Shown here piece after piece: positions 10,401 to 22,872 of a DNA stretch of 64,000 bases (position 1 is its first letter; every line of letters starts with the position of its first letter). The DNA is from Camellia lanceoleosa (Eukaryota; Streptophyta; Magnoliopsida; Ericales; Theaceae), in assembly GCA_025200525.1 (NCBI GenBank), contig CM045770.1:86824084-86888083 (forward strand), written 5' to 3'. The translations under genes and the position numbers were made by a program. The notes beneath the pieces are model-generated. The model ran no database searches. It had not been told where the DNA came from and saw nothing but the letters and a program-made list of their open reading frames with translations.

Positions 10401-12948
10401 CTTCAGTTATATGGCTGGTTCATATGTTTGTTAAGGCTATGGATTCAATCTATTGCCCTGTGCTAGAAGGATCTTAGCTGCTCAATGTGGGGGTGGGGGA
10501 GCAAGGGCACATGGAAGAGTCTAAGGTCGGGGATGCATCTAGGGGAGTATTTACGTATTTTATATATAAATTTATTGTAAGGAATATATGTACATATATT
10601 TTGTTGAGTTGTATTGAACATGATAAATGTCTTTGGTACACTACCAGTTAAACCTTAACATAAGCATAGTATATTTATGTTTCTTTTCAGTCCCTCGAAA
10701 CTTCAGATTGCTTGAGGAACTTGAACGTGGAGAAAAGGGTATTGGAGATGGTACTGTGAGTTATGGAATGGATGATGGAGATGACATCTACATGCGTTCA
10801 TGGACAGGCACCATTATTGGGCCGCATAATGTAAGCAACTTTTTTAAGTTCATTACGTATTCTTTTGGAACTGTCTTCTTTTATGCAGAGGCTATTTGTA
10901 AGTATATTAATGTACTATCTTTTTCTAGTCTCCAGTTTCTTCTTCTGGACTAGTGATGCTACTTGTTGATCTTTAATTTTCCTAGTTTAATCCTTTGACT
11001 GAGAATCTTTCTAGTCAAAAAGAGGGGGGAAAAAAACTATTCCCCTGTTTTGTTTACTATATAAAACATCAACATCAAGAGACGATGTTCCTTCTCAACA
11101 GCCTCCTTGCCAAACCCAAAATCAGAGTTGGATGTGGGTGCATATTAAAGAGTGTAATTTGTTTTTCAGAATGGAAGTTCATTGGCAGAATAAGGATTCA
11201 TACTTTTGTTGCAGCCACAGATTCCAGGCTTTTTTTTTTTTTTGACTCATGACTCTGATGGCATTAAAAATCATTGTTTTGAGGGAAGCACATTATGTTC
11301 TTACACGTCGGACTTTATAACTACTTTTAACAATGTGAGATATGGGTTGGCAAAAATTAGATCTGTGTGGTGAGACTAAAATACAGTTCATAGGCAAGCT
11401 GGCACACTAGTAGGTCTTGTTTTATTTGGAATGTTTTAAATGGTTGAACAGTTTTGTTACAAGCGGATTACTAATAATCTAGAATGTGTTGGTTTCAAGA
11501 ATTGGGAGTCATGTCACATGCTTCCTCATATCATATTTTTTGAACTTTCTCTGATATTTTATGTCATCAAATTATGAAATGTTCGCCTTAATTTTTTTAA
11601 TGGAATTGAGAAACACCAATTACTTCTTCTTCTTCTTTTTCTCTTCTTTTCTTTTTTTTTTTTTTTGTTTTTTTTGGTTTTGTAAATTTCTGTTCAAAAT
11701 ATTGAAGAAAATTGTGTTTTACTAAGATGTAGTGGAAGCCCATAACTGTTTGGCAACTGACAGGGCATTATTGAATTATCTGGTTATTTATCTTCTTCTT
11801 TTTTTTCTTTTTTTTTTTTGGGTAGTTGACTGTATACATTATATATCTTAAAATTGGAGTAACTTTTCTGTTTCAGTCTGTACATGAAGGTCGTATTTAT
11901 CAGCTGAAGCTTTTCTGTGATAAAGATTACCCTGAGAAGCCACCAAGTGTTCGTTTCCATTCTCGGATCAACATGACTTGCGTCAACCATGAAACTGGAG
12001 TGGTATGAATGTAATCATTTTACATTTAAGTTGATATTGTGGCACTGCTATTGATTAGGTTGACTTTTTTTTCTTTTTCTTTTCTTTCTTTTCACTTTCA
12101 ATGTAGGTCCCACGTAATCAATTTGTTCTGTTGTATTCTATTCTCCCATCCTTTGTATATGCATAAAAAAGTTATGAGATTATTGGTGGAATTAATCTTT
12201 GTCTTGTAATCTCCATCCTGACACCATGGTGATAATGTCTCAAAGGTTTCCATGTGACATTGGTTATAACACCATCAGACTGATATTGGTTAATACTGTT
12301 CCTATCATTATTATTGTTATTATGTCTTCTGTTTTTTCCCTGTTCTTTGTGCTGTGATTCATATTGAGCTTTAGTCTGTATTGCCCTAACTCCTGGAATA
12401 TAATTATTGCTACGTGCTACAGAAATTCTGCTGGCCTATAACCATGTCATTGAAAATGCAATTTTTTCTAAGCTCAAGTCTGGTGAAATTATTTTAGGTT
12501 TAGAAATTGGGAATGCTGAATGCCGAAGCTATTGTTTGTTATGTGCTATATATTATAGTTGACTATGCTTTCCTTCTTATTTGGGTTTTGGATTGAGAAA
12601 TTAGATCATGTAGACGGATGAATTGTGTCGTGTAAATGTTGAGATTATGAACAAATTGAAAGCATGAAGTCCAGAGGTACTCTTGTTAGATTATGTTATA
12701 TTAGGTTTAATTAAGATGATGATTTTATATTGAAGATTGCAGTTTATGCCTTTCTGCTGCTTTAATTGAAATGGCTGACAAGATTTGATATGACCTGATT
12801 GATACAGGTGGAACCAAAGAAGTTTGGGATTCTCGCAAATTGGCAGCGAGAGTACACCATGGAAGATATACTGACGCAGCTGAAGAAGGAGATGGCTGCT
12901 CCGCATAATCGGAAGCTAGTCCAGCCTCCCGAAGGTACCTATTTCTAG
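7453..12948 (+). CDS. UEV1: Ubiquitin-conjugating enzyme E2 variant 1 (UEV1, Mms2-like)
   Basis: Four exons join cleanly: 7453-7486, 10691-10830, 11877-12002 and 12808-12948 (34, 140, 126 and 141 nt; GT-AG introns). They encode 146 aa, and I recall plant UEV1C/D-type proteins at about this length. The start [12 protein letters not shown] and the body [20 protein letters not shown] match the family closely. The fold is an E2 UBC domain, but the HPN motif and catalytic cysteine are missing. The corresponding stretch reads [18 protein letters not shown], as expected for an inactive variant. Known family role: it binds UBC13 to build K63-linked ubiquitin chains in DNA-damage tolerance and signalling, in nucleus and cytosol. 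Seen in sequence: exon 1 encodes only 11 codons plus one base, and intron 1 is 3.2 kb and holds a SINE. There is no C-terminal CAAX-like tail; the protein ends PPEGTYF, so it belongs to the short UEV1C/D group rather than the longer UEV1A type. No lesion is seen. Confidence 0.96.
9110..9260 (-). mobile_element. Au-like tRNA-derived SINE in UEV1 intron 1
   Basis: Read on the minus strand it contains GCAGTAAGGTTACTGC (A-box region), GGTTTGAAATACAAAAGCAG (B-box region), then GGGTAAGGCTACACA and TAGTGGTAGGAGCC. This order matches the Au SINE family, which I know from several plant genomes. It is diverged and inserted antisense to UEV1, away from the splice sites. A (TG)n-like tract flanks it at about 9070-9092. 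Confidence 0.6.
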
Positions 12949-14496
12949 TTGGAAGGATTCATATAGATTTCATGGACCATGTTGCATATACATGTATATG
13001 CAATATATAGTTTGTAATGCTGTGTCAGTCATGTCCAAGTAAAAAAAAATATGAGGGGAAAGCCATGAAAAAGCTTTTCCTAGTCTTCTGGGTCTTTGAG
13101 AACTGTGTTGCAGAGTCTGTTTGATTTAAGGGATTTCTTGTGTGTGCCAAACATTGAATATATGCCCTAATTAGTCTTGCAGTTCCTGTTTTCTTCTGTG
13201 TTTGAAACTTCTTTCATTTTTGGCTTATTTGTATCATTTACTTGGCAAATTGTAAAAATGTTGCCAAGAAAACCAGAGCTGTTGAAATCCTTATATGAGT
13301 ACACAGATCAGTGATAGGAGAGAAACATATTCTAGGTTGGTGCTTTGCAGTGAGCCTTTGGTAGCCCTGTTCATTAACTCTGTACAACAATCTTACTTTC
13401 TCCTTTTGGTTTTTTTTGGGTAGCCCCGTTCATGAGAAAGTGAATTTGCGGATTTGATTATTGTTCTAAATTCACAAATTAGAGTTCCCAGGGATATATT
13501 TTTGCAAGAATACCTTAGCAATTTGCAGACCCTGAACAAGGCTTTCCCAAGATACAAGGAACATCTCCAATGTGCATTTCAAATTGCAGTGGGGCTTAGT
13601 CTAATATTCAAAGTGTGCGGATTTGGTTGTTGCTGCCTTGATGGACACAGTTCAGAAATTGCAGTGGGGGCTTGGTAATGTTGCAACTGTCGTTTACTAC
13701 TAGTATTTTGTAAGTGTGCAGCAATGGCAGTGAGCAGTCTGGATAAAAAATTAACCAATCTCTTGATGTGGCAAGTTGCATTTTCTCCTCTTTTGATTTC
13801 AGAGAAATTTTTTAAAGAGACAATTATATTGGACCTATAAATGTTTTTTCCACATATTATCACTATCACTATCACTAGCTAATTATACCGGGATTAGTCG
13901 AGATAGGCTGAAGTTGGTTTGGACACCCAATTATCAAAAAAAAAAAAAAAAAACTTTTTAAAGGATCTATGCCAAGTAGTTATTTATTTTTTGATACATA
14001 CACGAAGGGAAACCTGGTGGTGTTAAGCGAATTTGCGACCTTGTTGAGCGCACTTCCAAGCTTGACCATAAAGTTAATTATGCTTAATATTTTTGAATTA
14101 TGCTTAATATTTTTGTAGCTTCATTAAAATTGCACTTTGCTCTCTCAAGTTTTAATTGTGATATAATACTTTTTGCACTTCAAATTGTAACGTCACTTTT
14201 ATGGTGATTTGATATTAATGAAACTGATGGAAATTGACATGTAGAGTTGTGTCCCGAGCCTTATCAATTTGAACTTGACATTGCTTTTCCACTTAAATGA
14301 TTGACTTTTAGGGTGGTGTTAATGTCACGAACAAAAAGTTGGATCCACGCAAATTTCACTGTATGGGCAAAATTGCTCTTCAAAACACTCAATGAAAATA
14401 CTCTTTTCTCTTCTTTTTAATTTTTTTTTTATTTTTTATTCCTTCTCTGTCCTCTTCCTTTCTCTTCTTTTCTTTCTTCTCCTATGTTGTCTTCTT

Positions 14497-14500
<4 letters not shown>
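12949..14500. other. UEV1 3' flank and intergenic DNA
   Basis: The first several hundred bases are likely UEV1 3' UTR, although no single poly(A) signal is decisive. Around 13582-13678 the segment AAATTGCAGTGGGGCTTAGT is repeated in diverged form about 80 bp later. No further gene is visible. Confidence 0.4.

Positions 14501-14530
<30 letters not shown>
14501..14530 (+). repeat. (CT)n microsatellite
   Basis: A CT dinucleotide run sits inside a longer pyrimidine-rich tract (about 14400-14590). No transcript can be inferred. The overlapping reading frames are low-complexity Leu/Ser runs and are not treated as genes. Confidence 0.75.
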
Positions 14531-14535
<5 letters not shown>

Positions 14536-16611
14536 TCACCTTGTCTCTTTCATTTTCTCGTATTTTCTTTTTCTATCTACTCTGTTTCATTATCTTGATT
14601 GAGTCATTTCTTTGTAATACTCTCCAATTATCAGATGAAGGGAAGCTTATCAGGACCTTATTCTATAGTGAGTGTCATAGTCATTGATGTGTATTTTAAT
14701 GGCACGTGTTGATAAAATTCTTGATTAATTTGTTTAGGTGATAATATATATATTATTTAATTTATTTATTTTTTTTAGAATATTTTTTTTTTTTTTTTTT
14801 TTATCTGGCTTTTTCAAAACAAGTTTTGAGTGAAGGGATTGGAGACTTTTGATCCCGTGCTTGTTTGTAATTGGCATTCAGCTGATATCATTACACAATT
14901 TCAATTTGATAATGACGCAAGCTAGTTTATTAACTTTATATCGGAATATCTATATTTAGTTAATATATAAGGTACTCGGATTATAAGTTTAATTTTAAAA
15001 TTTTTTAAACAATAGTTTTAAAGTCTATTTCTATGAGCTCAAAAGAATAATATAATTTAAAATGATTATATCCTTCATATCTCTTTAATTATTTGTCCAT
15101 TATCTATCTTTATGTTCACGTTACGTATTTGTCTATCACTAATTTGTTAATGTCATATATTTATTTACCTATTTATTTATTTATCTGTCCACATGTTATT
15201 TATTTGACCACTTAATAACACTAATTTTATTTTATTTTTTAGATTTCAAAAGAATTTTTTTATCAAATAAATAAGTTTCAAAAGAATTGAGTGTAATTTA
15301 TCCTAATATATATATGAGTTCTGCTTGATAGCTTGAATTGTTTGTGGCTCGAATGGTTCGAGCGAATCTCCTTCTCTCTGGTCATCTCTCTTTCTCTCCC
15401 TTTGTTTGTCTCCCTCACTTCCTCTGTCACCTCCTTCACTCTATTCATCTCCCTATGTCACTTCCTTTGTTCATCTCCCCCACTCTCATCTCCTTCAAGA
15501 TTTGCATCAGCGGCAAATTCAACAAAAAAATAAAAATAAAAAAAGCAACAATTTCAGCACAAAATAATAGTAAAACAGTAATAAAAAAACAGCAGCAATT
15601 TCAGCACCAAAACATTAGCAAAAACAGCAGCAAAACAACACTAAAACAGTAGTAATTTAAGCAAAAACAAGACCAAAACAACAACATTTTTTTTAAGCAA
15701 ATCTGAGATGTGATATTTTAAGAAAAATTAGACCGATTCTCCTTATCCGTCTCCGATATGGCCAAATCGCGGCTTCCCATTCGGTTGGCAAAGCCATCTC
15801 TGGCGTCCTCTCTTCCTCTTCCTTCTCCTCCTCCTCCTCCTCCTCTGTTTCTCATTCTCTTCCATTTCTCTCGCCGTCACCTCGCCTCTCTGATTGTTTT
15901 GGTTCTCAACATTTGAGAGAGAAACCAGAGGTGAAAGGAAAAAAAAAAAAAAAAAAGCGTCAAAATGACATCATTTAGGACAGTGAATTATTGTATATAT
16001 ATATGATGAGAGAGAATGCTTATGGTTGTGTAAGACAAGACGGGTAATGATATGGTACACATTTTTAAAAAGATGTTTATCATATGTAAATTATAAATGT
16101 TATAATTTAATATTATGAGAGTTACAACTAAAATAAAAAAATAAATAAATTAAAATCAAAATGTCACATATAACTAAAGAACTGTTGAATAATAATCAAA
16201 ATAATATAATAACTAATATTATAATATATTATTAATAAAACAATAAATTATAGCTAAAGAATATAAAAATCGTAACGCCTTTTAAGGGTGTAGCATAAAA
16301 TTTTCCTATTCCCATCACAGTACAAGTATAATAGAGGATTGAAGATGCTGACAAGAGGGTGTGTATGTAACCACCAAATCTGCCATATATGATGATAAGA
16401 AGTTAGAGGGATACCAACTAGTGCCAGAGTTGATTCCAAACGTATATAATCAGTAACAGCTCATAGAATTACCTATATACTATATATTATAAATATATGT
16501 GTTACATATGTGGACACGACTAAAAATGAAGCAATGAAAATACAAGTTGGTTGATTGAATTATTTTAACGTTTTATGTATAAGCCCACGGTTTTCACATT
16601 TACATATGCAT
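14531..16611. other. Intergenic DNA with low-complexity blocks
   Basis: The stretch holds AT-rich DNA and a pyrimidine-rich block at 15360-15500. An A/C-rich CAGCAA-like block follows at 15530-15680, then a CTCCTC-rich block near 15820-15900. These resemble a transposon interior, but no paired ends were identified. No gene is supported. Confidence 0.4.
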
Positions 16612-16755
16612 GGAAAATACTATAAATCTTAAATAATTTATTAAATTTTTTATTAAATTTCTCGTATAAGTGTGAGGCTTACAAAATTCACATGAGTGTA
16701 AATCACACACCTATATAAAAAATTTAATAAATTATTTGAGATTATTAGCATTACT
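16612..16755. mobile_element. MITE with 23-bp perfect inner inverted repeat
   Basis: The segment AAATAATTTATTAAATTTTT on the left (from about 16631) is mirrored exactly on the right (about 16713-16737). The outer ends GGAAAATACTATAAATCTT and, on the other strand, GAGTAATGCTAATAATCTC are related. TAGCATTACTC-type ends occur in a common plant MITE family. The target duplication is not clear. Confidence 0.55.
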
Positions 16756-17176
16756 CTATGAAAAATGATTGAGAGCACAGTAGTATTTTAATAGCATTAC
16801 TAATGATGTTGTAGTAGGCCCTGTCCGTTGCCTATGCTTTTTTTTTTTTTTTCTTTGTTTTAATATTTCTAATGTATTAGTATTATTAATTTTTTTTTTT
16901 TTTTAATAATATGAATCATTGTGGTTACTCTATATGCATTATAGGTTGCAAGACACCACCCAACACAAAGTACTTGTGTGATAAAGGTGTTCATATTTGG
17001 AGCCGACCAAGGCCTTACCACCCAACTTCCCTCTTATTCATGTAATGACGCGGCGGTATTACTAGTTAATGAACTTTTTTTATTTTCGAAAAAAATCACA
17101 ATAATGTTGATCTTTTTTTTTTTTTTCAACCGATAAACATATATATATAAGCCCAACAATTAGCTAAAAAATAATA

Positions 17177-17438
17177 GGGTAAATTACAAACACCCCCTCG
17201 AGGTTTAGTAAAAATACAGATTCCCCCCTGAGGTTTGAGAAATTACAAATTCCCCCCTGAGAGTCAAATTTTCATAATAAATTAGGAAAAATTAAGGGGG
17301 AATCTGTATGAAAATAAAAACCCTAGGGGGCAATTTGTTATGAAAATGTAAACCTCAGGGGCGAGATGTAATTTCTCAAACCTCAGGGGAGAATCTGTAT
17401 TTTTACCAAACCTCGAGGGGGGTGTTTGTAATTTGCCC
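17177..17438. mobile_element. Mutator-type MITE with perfect 9-bp target duplication
   Basis: A 262-bp fold-back element has terminal inverted repeats of about 85 bp. The left end is GGGTAAATTACAAACACCCC and the right end is nearly identical on the other strand (GGGCAAATTACAAACACCCC). It is flanked on both sides by AAAATAATA (17168-17176 and 17439-17447), an exact 9-bp target-site duplication typical of Mutator-like elements. It has no coding capacity. Good end conservation suggests a relatively recent insertion. Confidence 0.9.
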
Positions 17439-17447
17439 AAAATAATA

Positions 17448-18758
17448 TTATATGTATTAATTAATATATTAATTAATGTACTAACTGATGATATAACATA
17501 ATTTTAGAAGTTTTGGATATTTGTAATTTAATTAATAGGTGGGGTCAGAAATAATGACATAACACTAGTTGGTATACTAATTGATGCATGTAACACCACC
17601 ATTAACTTAACGGAGGGAAAACAATAAACTTGGGAAATAATTCGTATTTTGGGAAGAAATTATGGTATTTTTGCTTTTAGTTGCTTTTAGGCCTATTTTA
17701 GAAAGTAGGAAAAATCTAATTTTTTTATTTTTTAAAAAAAATCGTATAAAAAAAGTAAAAATATGATGTGATTTAAATAAATCAATAAACTAACTTTTTT
17801 CTTAGTTGTCAAAATTGTAAGGGTATTTTTGCTTTTAGTAAGGATTGATTCTTTAACTTTCTAAGAGCATTTTGAAAAGTTAGAAATAAACTAACTTCTT
17901 GCTTAACAAACTATTTTAGTAATTTTTAACTTTTTACGAAAATATATGAAGAAAAGTAAAAAAAGTGATGTGACAAGTTGTAGTGACTTTTTAATTTGTT
18001 AATTAAAACTGAAAGTTGCCAAACAAGAGGCAAAAAACTAGCTTGTTTGAGCATATTTGCATTTGGAAAGATAGAAATAAGCCAACGGGTGAAATTACCG
18101 AAATACCCTTGCTTCTTTTTGCATGGCAATTTGGAAACATTAGTGGAGGGTAAAATGGTAATTTAAAAAATATGCATGAGAGTAATATGGGAATTTTACA
18201 ATTGACAACGCGTAACAATGAATGGATAGGCCCATATATTATATTAACCAAAGTTTGAGTTGTGTTGTATCATATTATGTGGGATTAAGCCTTATTGAGA
18301 GGTCCAATTGAACAGAGGTTGAGAAGTCCCCCAATACCAAACTCTGATACATGTTAAAAAATTCAACTCAAAATCAATTGACAATTAGTAGAAAGACCCT
18401 TACATTATATTAACTAAGTTTGGGTTAGATCAAATTGACAATATAGGAGTAAGTCTAACATTCACAAACTAAAACTTAAAGAGAACTCAGGAGTATCATT
18501 TTTTAAAAACAATTAATTTTTCTCAACTTATTTAAATTAATTTTTATCATAAATTGTGAAAAATATTACACCAAACACTTTAAATATAAATAAGTATAAA
18601 TGCACAGAGGACTAAACACCGATGTTTCAGAGGAGTGGGGCACATATCCCTTATAAGACATTAGTATTTTATTATGTGTTTGGTGTCTATGTTTGGCTTA
18701 TTAGTTTATTTGAATCATATCATTTATCTATTTTGTTTGCATATCTTTTTATAATAAG
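17448..18758. other. AT-rich intergenic DNA
   Basis: No gene or complete element is identified. Near 18240-18460 there are two diverged copies of a segment containing ATATTAACCAAAGTTTG(A/G)GTT and ACATTATATTAACTAAGTTT. This suggests a decayed repeat. Confidence 0.35.
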
Positions 18759-19763
18759 TGTAAGAGGAGTTAATTTGAGTCCGCTAAATTAATTAAGCCC
18801 AATAGCCCAAGATTGGTGGGCCCAAATTTATCGCAAGTCCAAGATTGGTGGGCCCGGATTAATCACCATCAAACGGGCCAAATCGCTCTAAGCCTCGAAA
18901 GGGTTCGGATCCACGAACTTAAAGACTTACTCAAACTCGGACTTAAAAGGGTTTGGATCCACGAACCTAGAGATCCGAAGCACTTGGCTTCGAACGGATT
19001 CAGACGCAATCTAGAAGCCGCTCCATTAATGAGTCCCAGAACACTTGCGGGCTCGGAGCTTTCCGGGATCTACACACCAGAACCATGGGTGTAATGGAGT
19101 TCGAACAAAGGACCCGATCTCGAGGACGGTGAGTGGAGATAAATTCACTTTTCGGCTAAACTAGCCTATACCGGGGTTGAGGTGGCACAATCTCGAGGAG
19201 GTCCATGAGACTCAACATTATCTAGTGGCGGGGAGTCCTCTAGGACTACCTCGGCCCTTTGGGATAATTGGGGATCATTGGTTAGGTGTAGCTAAGAAGA
19301 AGGGTTCGCCGAGAGATTGATCTCCTCTTCGGGGTTTTTCTCATCCTTGGAGAGGTCACCTCTTCGGACAAGGTAGTTAGAGAGAATATTCCCCATGTGC
19401 CTTGCACATAGGCTCCATCCCACATCATGAGGTGTCTATAAATAGCACCCACCCATAGCTTTACAAGGGATGGATTTTGGAGAGGAAACTCTTGGGAAAG
19501 AACTAATTTCCCTTTTCCATTATCAACCTTGAGAGTGAAAGTGGGAGATCCATGGGAGAGCCTTGCCATTATTCTCTCTCTAGCTACTTTGCCCTCTTCT
19601 TCACCCAATCTCTTATCTCCATCATCTCTTTGCTTTTGTGTTCTTAGTTGAGACTATTGAAGAATCTAAGCCTCTCATCATTTTTTAGAGAATTCGAATT
19701 TTTCTTCAAGGATCTTCGAAAATCTTCAAATTTTCCAACGACGTTCTTGAACCCCCTCATACA
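18759..19763 (+). mobile_element. Solo LTR (1005 bp) with exact 5-bp target duplication
   Basis: The block begins TGTAAGAGGAG and ends CCCCTCATACA, the TG...CA termini of an LTR. It is flanked by ATAAG on both sides (18754-18758 and 19764-19768). It is GC-richer than its surroundings. A TATA-like TATAAATAG lies at 19437-19445, which would start R about two thirds of the way in. No primer-binding site, polypurine tract or internal coding region adjoins it, so it is read as a solo LTR left by LTR-LTR recombination. The superfamily is not certain. Confidence 0.82.
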
Positions 19764-20010
19764 ATAAGTAAAAAAAGTTAGCTTATAAGTTATATTCAAA
19801 ATAACCCTTAATAGGTTTAAAGATGATGACTTGTTATTTGATGCAAGTAATATTTTATGATCATATTGTGAATATTAGGAAGTTTCTTAATTGAACCGAA
19901 CTGCCTTATCCATTTTACTAGTCCAGTTTGGTTTCATTCCAAAATTTTCACAATTTGATTTGATTCTAAATTTTATAAAATACTTAGTTGTGGTTTTGAT
20001 TATTGGATTG

Positions 20011-20802
20011 TGCGTACTGAATTCCGCACTAGATGAAAGTGGATCGGGGCTCCGCACTCGGTTGGACTATTCAGGGACTGAGGTTCCTGCCACAAGAAGC
20101 ACCATTAGAGGGGGTTGGCCGGATAACCTCTCCGGTGTGGGAATTAGCGATCGGAGAAGGAGTGTGTAGAGGGTTGAATTTGTATGTAAGTGTGGTTTAG
20201 CTTAGAATCGTTCAGTTACCTTCAATGTGAAGTTCATGTTGTATATATAGTGTTCCTTACTTGCTTCTCAAGGTAGGTTCATGGAGCTTGAATGCTGCCA
20301 GGTGTCCTTTTGGCATTGCTCATGGTGGGGGACCACTTGGTAGCTGCCAATAAATGCATATACTCATTGTAGTCATGCTGATAACAAACCACATTCCTTT
20401 GGTTCAACAATTTTCGTGATTCTAGGTGTAGGGGACCAGCTGAGGTGGTAACTTGCACATGTACACATTCACAGCTTCCACGTTTCCTTGCGAGGTTTCT
20501 TCAGCTCGGTACTGATGTTCCTCAGCTCGACATCATTAAGCCTTGTCTCAACCTTTTATAGAATCATTCATGGAGATGGGCTGATCCATCCGGTTATCTT
20601 TGTATTGGCTCGGCCTATTTTCTGTTCGGCTCATAGGTTCAGTCTCGCAACTCGGCCCAACCCAGCACCATAACTGGACTGGTCTTTCCACTGCAGGTTA
20701 AGCCCAAGCACTTGAGGACTTGGGTGGACTGTTGATCGTGAAGTTGGGCTCAATTGGTTTGCCCATATACTCATCCAACTCACTTGGATTTGGACTTCAG
20801 CA
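20011..20802 (-). mobile_element. Probable solo LTR, Ty3/Gypsy-like, minus orientation
   Basis: The block starts TGCGTACTG and ends CTTCAGCA, and is flanked by GATTG on both sides (20006-20010 and 20803-20807). On the minus strand a TATA-like tract (20241-20250) is followed by a leader containing CACACCGGAGAGGTTATCCG. That resembles the CGGAGAGG...CCGG segment seen in R/U5 of some plant Gypsy LTRs. The GC-rich character continues slightly past 20803, so the right boundary is less certain than the 5-bp match suggests. Confidence 0.5.
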
Positions 20803-21396
20803 GATTGGGCCCGCCCAAGGTTTGGACCCGACCCATTTCACATTTAATCCCTTCGTGGATTATACATTTTCAATCAACCTACACCGAATTACACTCACTC
20901 CAAATATTAAGCCTATAGATGTAAAACTAATAGCCGACTCCAAAAATGATTATGTTTCTACATATAAAATAGTGAGGTTATGTTCAGCCAAAATTATTTT
21001 TGCAATTGATTAGGTGTGTGATGAGTTAGTAAAATTATGACTATTGCATATTACATAGTAATAAATTGTTCAAAATTAGTTATAAAAGTTAATGAGTTTT
21101 AAAATATATTTAATTTTAAATAAGTACATAACAAGTCGATATTAAACACTTTTTTAATAAATCAAACAGGAGTTAAACTTGAGAGTAATTTGATTTGTTG
21201 AAGTATATATATATATTTATCATACTCAATAATAAATTATTATACAAACTTTTAAGTATATTTAGAATTATTTTGATAATTAATTTTTTTAATTTTTAAG
21301 AAAATATATAAAAAAAGGAGGGAAAAATTAATTAATTTTTTTGGTATTCTTTTTGAGTAAAATAATAAGTTGCCAAAATAAACCTTATATTTAACT

Positions 21397-21812
21397 ACGC
21401 TCCGTTTGTTTGTGCGAAAAAGATTTTTAATTAAAAAACATTTTCTACAAAAAAAAAAAATTCATAAAAATATTAAAATATTTTTCTATATTTGGTGGTA
21501 GAGATGGTGAAACAAAGGTGAAGGTTAAGGTGGAGGTGGTGGCATGGTGGTGGAGCGACAGTGACAGTGATAGTGACGATGATGGTGGCAGTGGCTGTAG
21601 TAATGGAGGTGGAAGTGAGAGTGATAGCGGTAATGTGCTGACATTAGTAAGACTTTAGTTTGAAAAATATTTTTTGCTTTTTAATATAAATTTGTTTTTT
21701 GTTAAATATGAAAAATGTTTTCTATTAATTTTCATTTTTTATTGTACCAAATACTAAAAAATACATAAATTATTTTCCAAAAAAATGATTTTCCCCAAAA
21801 CGAACCCAGCGT
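21397..21812. mobile_element. Non-autonomous DNA transposon with GGTGG minisatellite core
   Basis: The ends are ACGCTCCGTTTGTTT and, on the other strand, ACGCTGGGTTCGTTTTG. The flanks inside are A/T-rich. The core (about 21500-21640) is a degenerate GGTGGAGGTGG/GTGACAGTGA minisatellite. No transposase is encoded. A target duplication is not clear, so the superfamily (perhaps hAT) is left open. Confidence 0.5.
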
Positions 21813-22038
21813 AATTTATATAACAAAACAATTTCGAATCAACTTTTAATAAATCAAACTCAAATAATTAATTAATGATCCCACTAATAAATGACTCAAG
21901 ACACACAAAAGAAAATTCAAAATTCAAAATCGTTTTTATTAATTTTATAAGGAAAATTACCCATGAGAGGTAAGTTGAGGAAATTATTACACATGTATAA
22001 AAAAAGTTTATGATCTTAAATATTAATATTAATAAAGT

Positions 22039-22185
22039 GGTGTTTTGAAAAATTAGTAAAAAGTTGATTTTTGACTTTTTTAACTAAAAAAACTAATTTT
22101 TTAGGTAGTTACTTAGATAAAAAAATTAACTTTTTTTGCTATAAAAGCTAAAAGGTAGCTTTTTGCTAACTTGCCAAAGCAAGCC
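22039..22185. mobile_element. MITE of the AAAAAGTCAAAAAG family (copy 2)
   Basis: The left end GGTGTTTTGAAAAATTAGTA is followed by fold-back tracts of AAAAAGTTGATTTTTGACTT type. It ends near GCTAACTTGCCAAAGCAAGC. It is closely related to the copies at 55957-56121 and 61359-61500. Confidence 0.5.
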
Positions 22186-22189
22186 AAAG

Positions 22190-22870
22190 TTTATCATTAA
22201 TTTATAATTATTTTTAAATTTTTACATTGATATAAAATTTAATATTACTATAAATTCAAACTTAACTATTTAGAAGTTATTAGAATTATTATATTATGGT
22301 TCATATTTATTTTACACATAAATCTCAGATCTAGAAAGGGTGTTGTTATAGCACTCTTCTGTGACGCCTCCAAATGAGATTTGTCTCAATTTTATTTTAA
22401 TAATCCAAATCGTTTATATTACAAGATTTATCGAGTATATCATTGATATATATATATATACAAAAAATGAGATTAATCGAATATGCATAGCAACATGATC
22501 GGACCATGATTATTTTTAAAAAAAATTATCAAAATTATACTAACTGTTTATTTTTAAAAAAATATAAACGTAGTCTTCTTGTTATGAATTATAAAAATCT
22601 AATTCACTTAATTTTATTTTTTTTATATAAATAATTTATCCGATAAATTTTATATTATAAATAAGCCAAATTATAAAAATACATTCGAAAAACGTTCTCA
22701 TAGGCTCACAGCCCGATATAATGACTTTATAGGCACAACACCTTCCTCAATTATCATAGACCCCACGGTGCGTTGGTTAAAAAATAATATTTTAACTATT
22801 TTATGACTGTTTTGAAAAATTATATGTATATAAAAAAAAAAGTAATATCACTTAAAAAAAAACTAAAAGA
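22190..22870. other. AT-rich intergenic DNA with a dispersed-repeat segment
   Basis: No gene is visible. A segment around 22405-22450 (TTTAATAATCCAAATCGTTT) closely resembles one near 51100 (TTTAATAATCCAAACAGTTC). Both probably belong to a diverged MITE family of this genome. Confidence 0.4.
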
Positions 22871-22872
22871 TT

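Noticed and set aside
18813..19608. Frames of 93 and 108 codons in a GC-rich block
   Set aside because: They fall inside a solo LTR defined by TG...CA ends and an ATAAG duplication. LTRs are non-coding and the translations match no domain.
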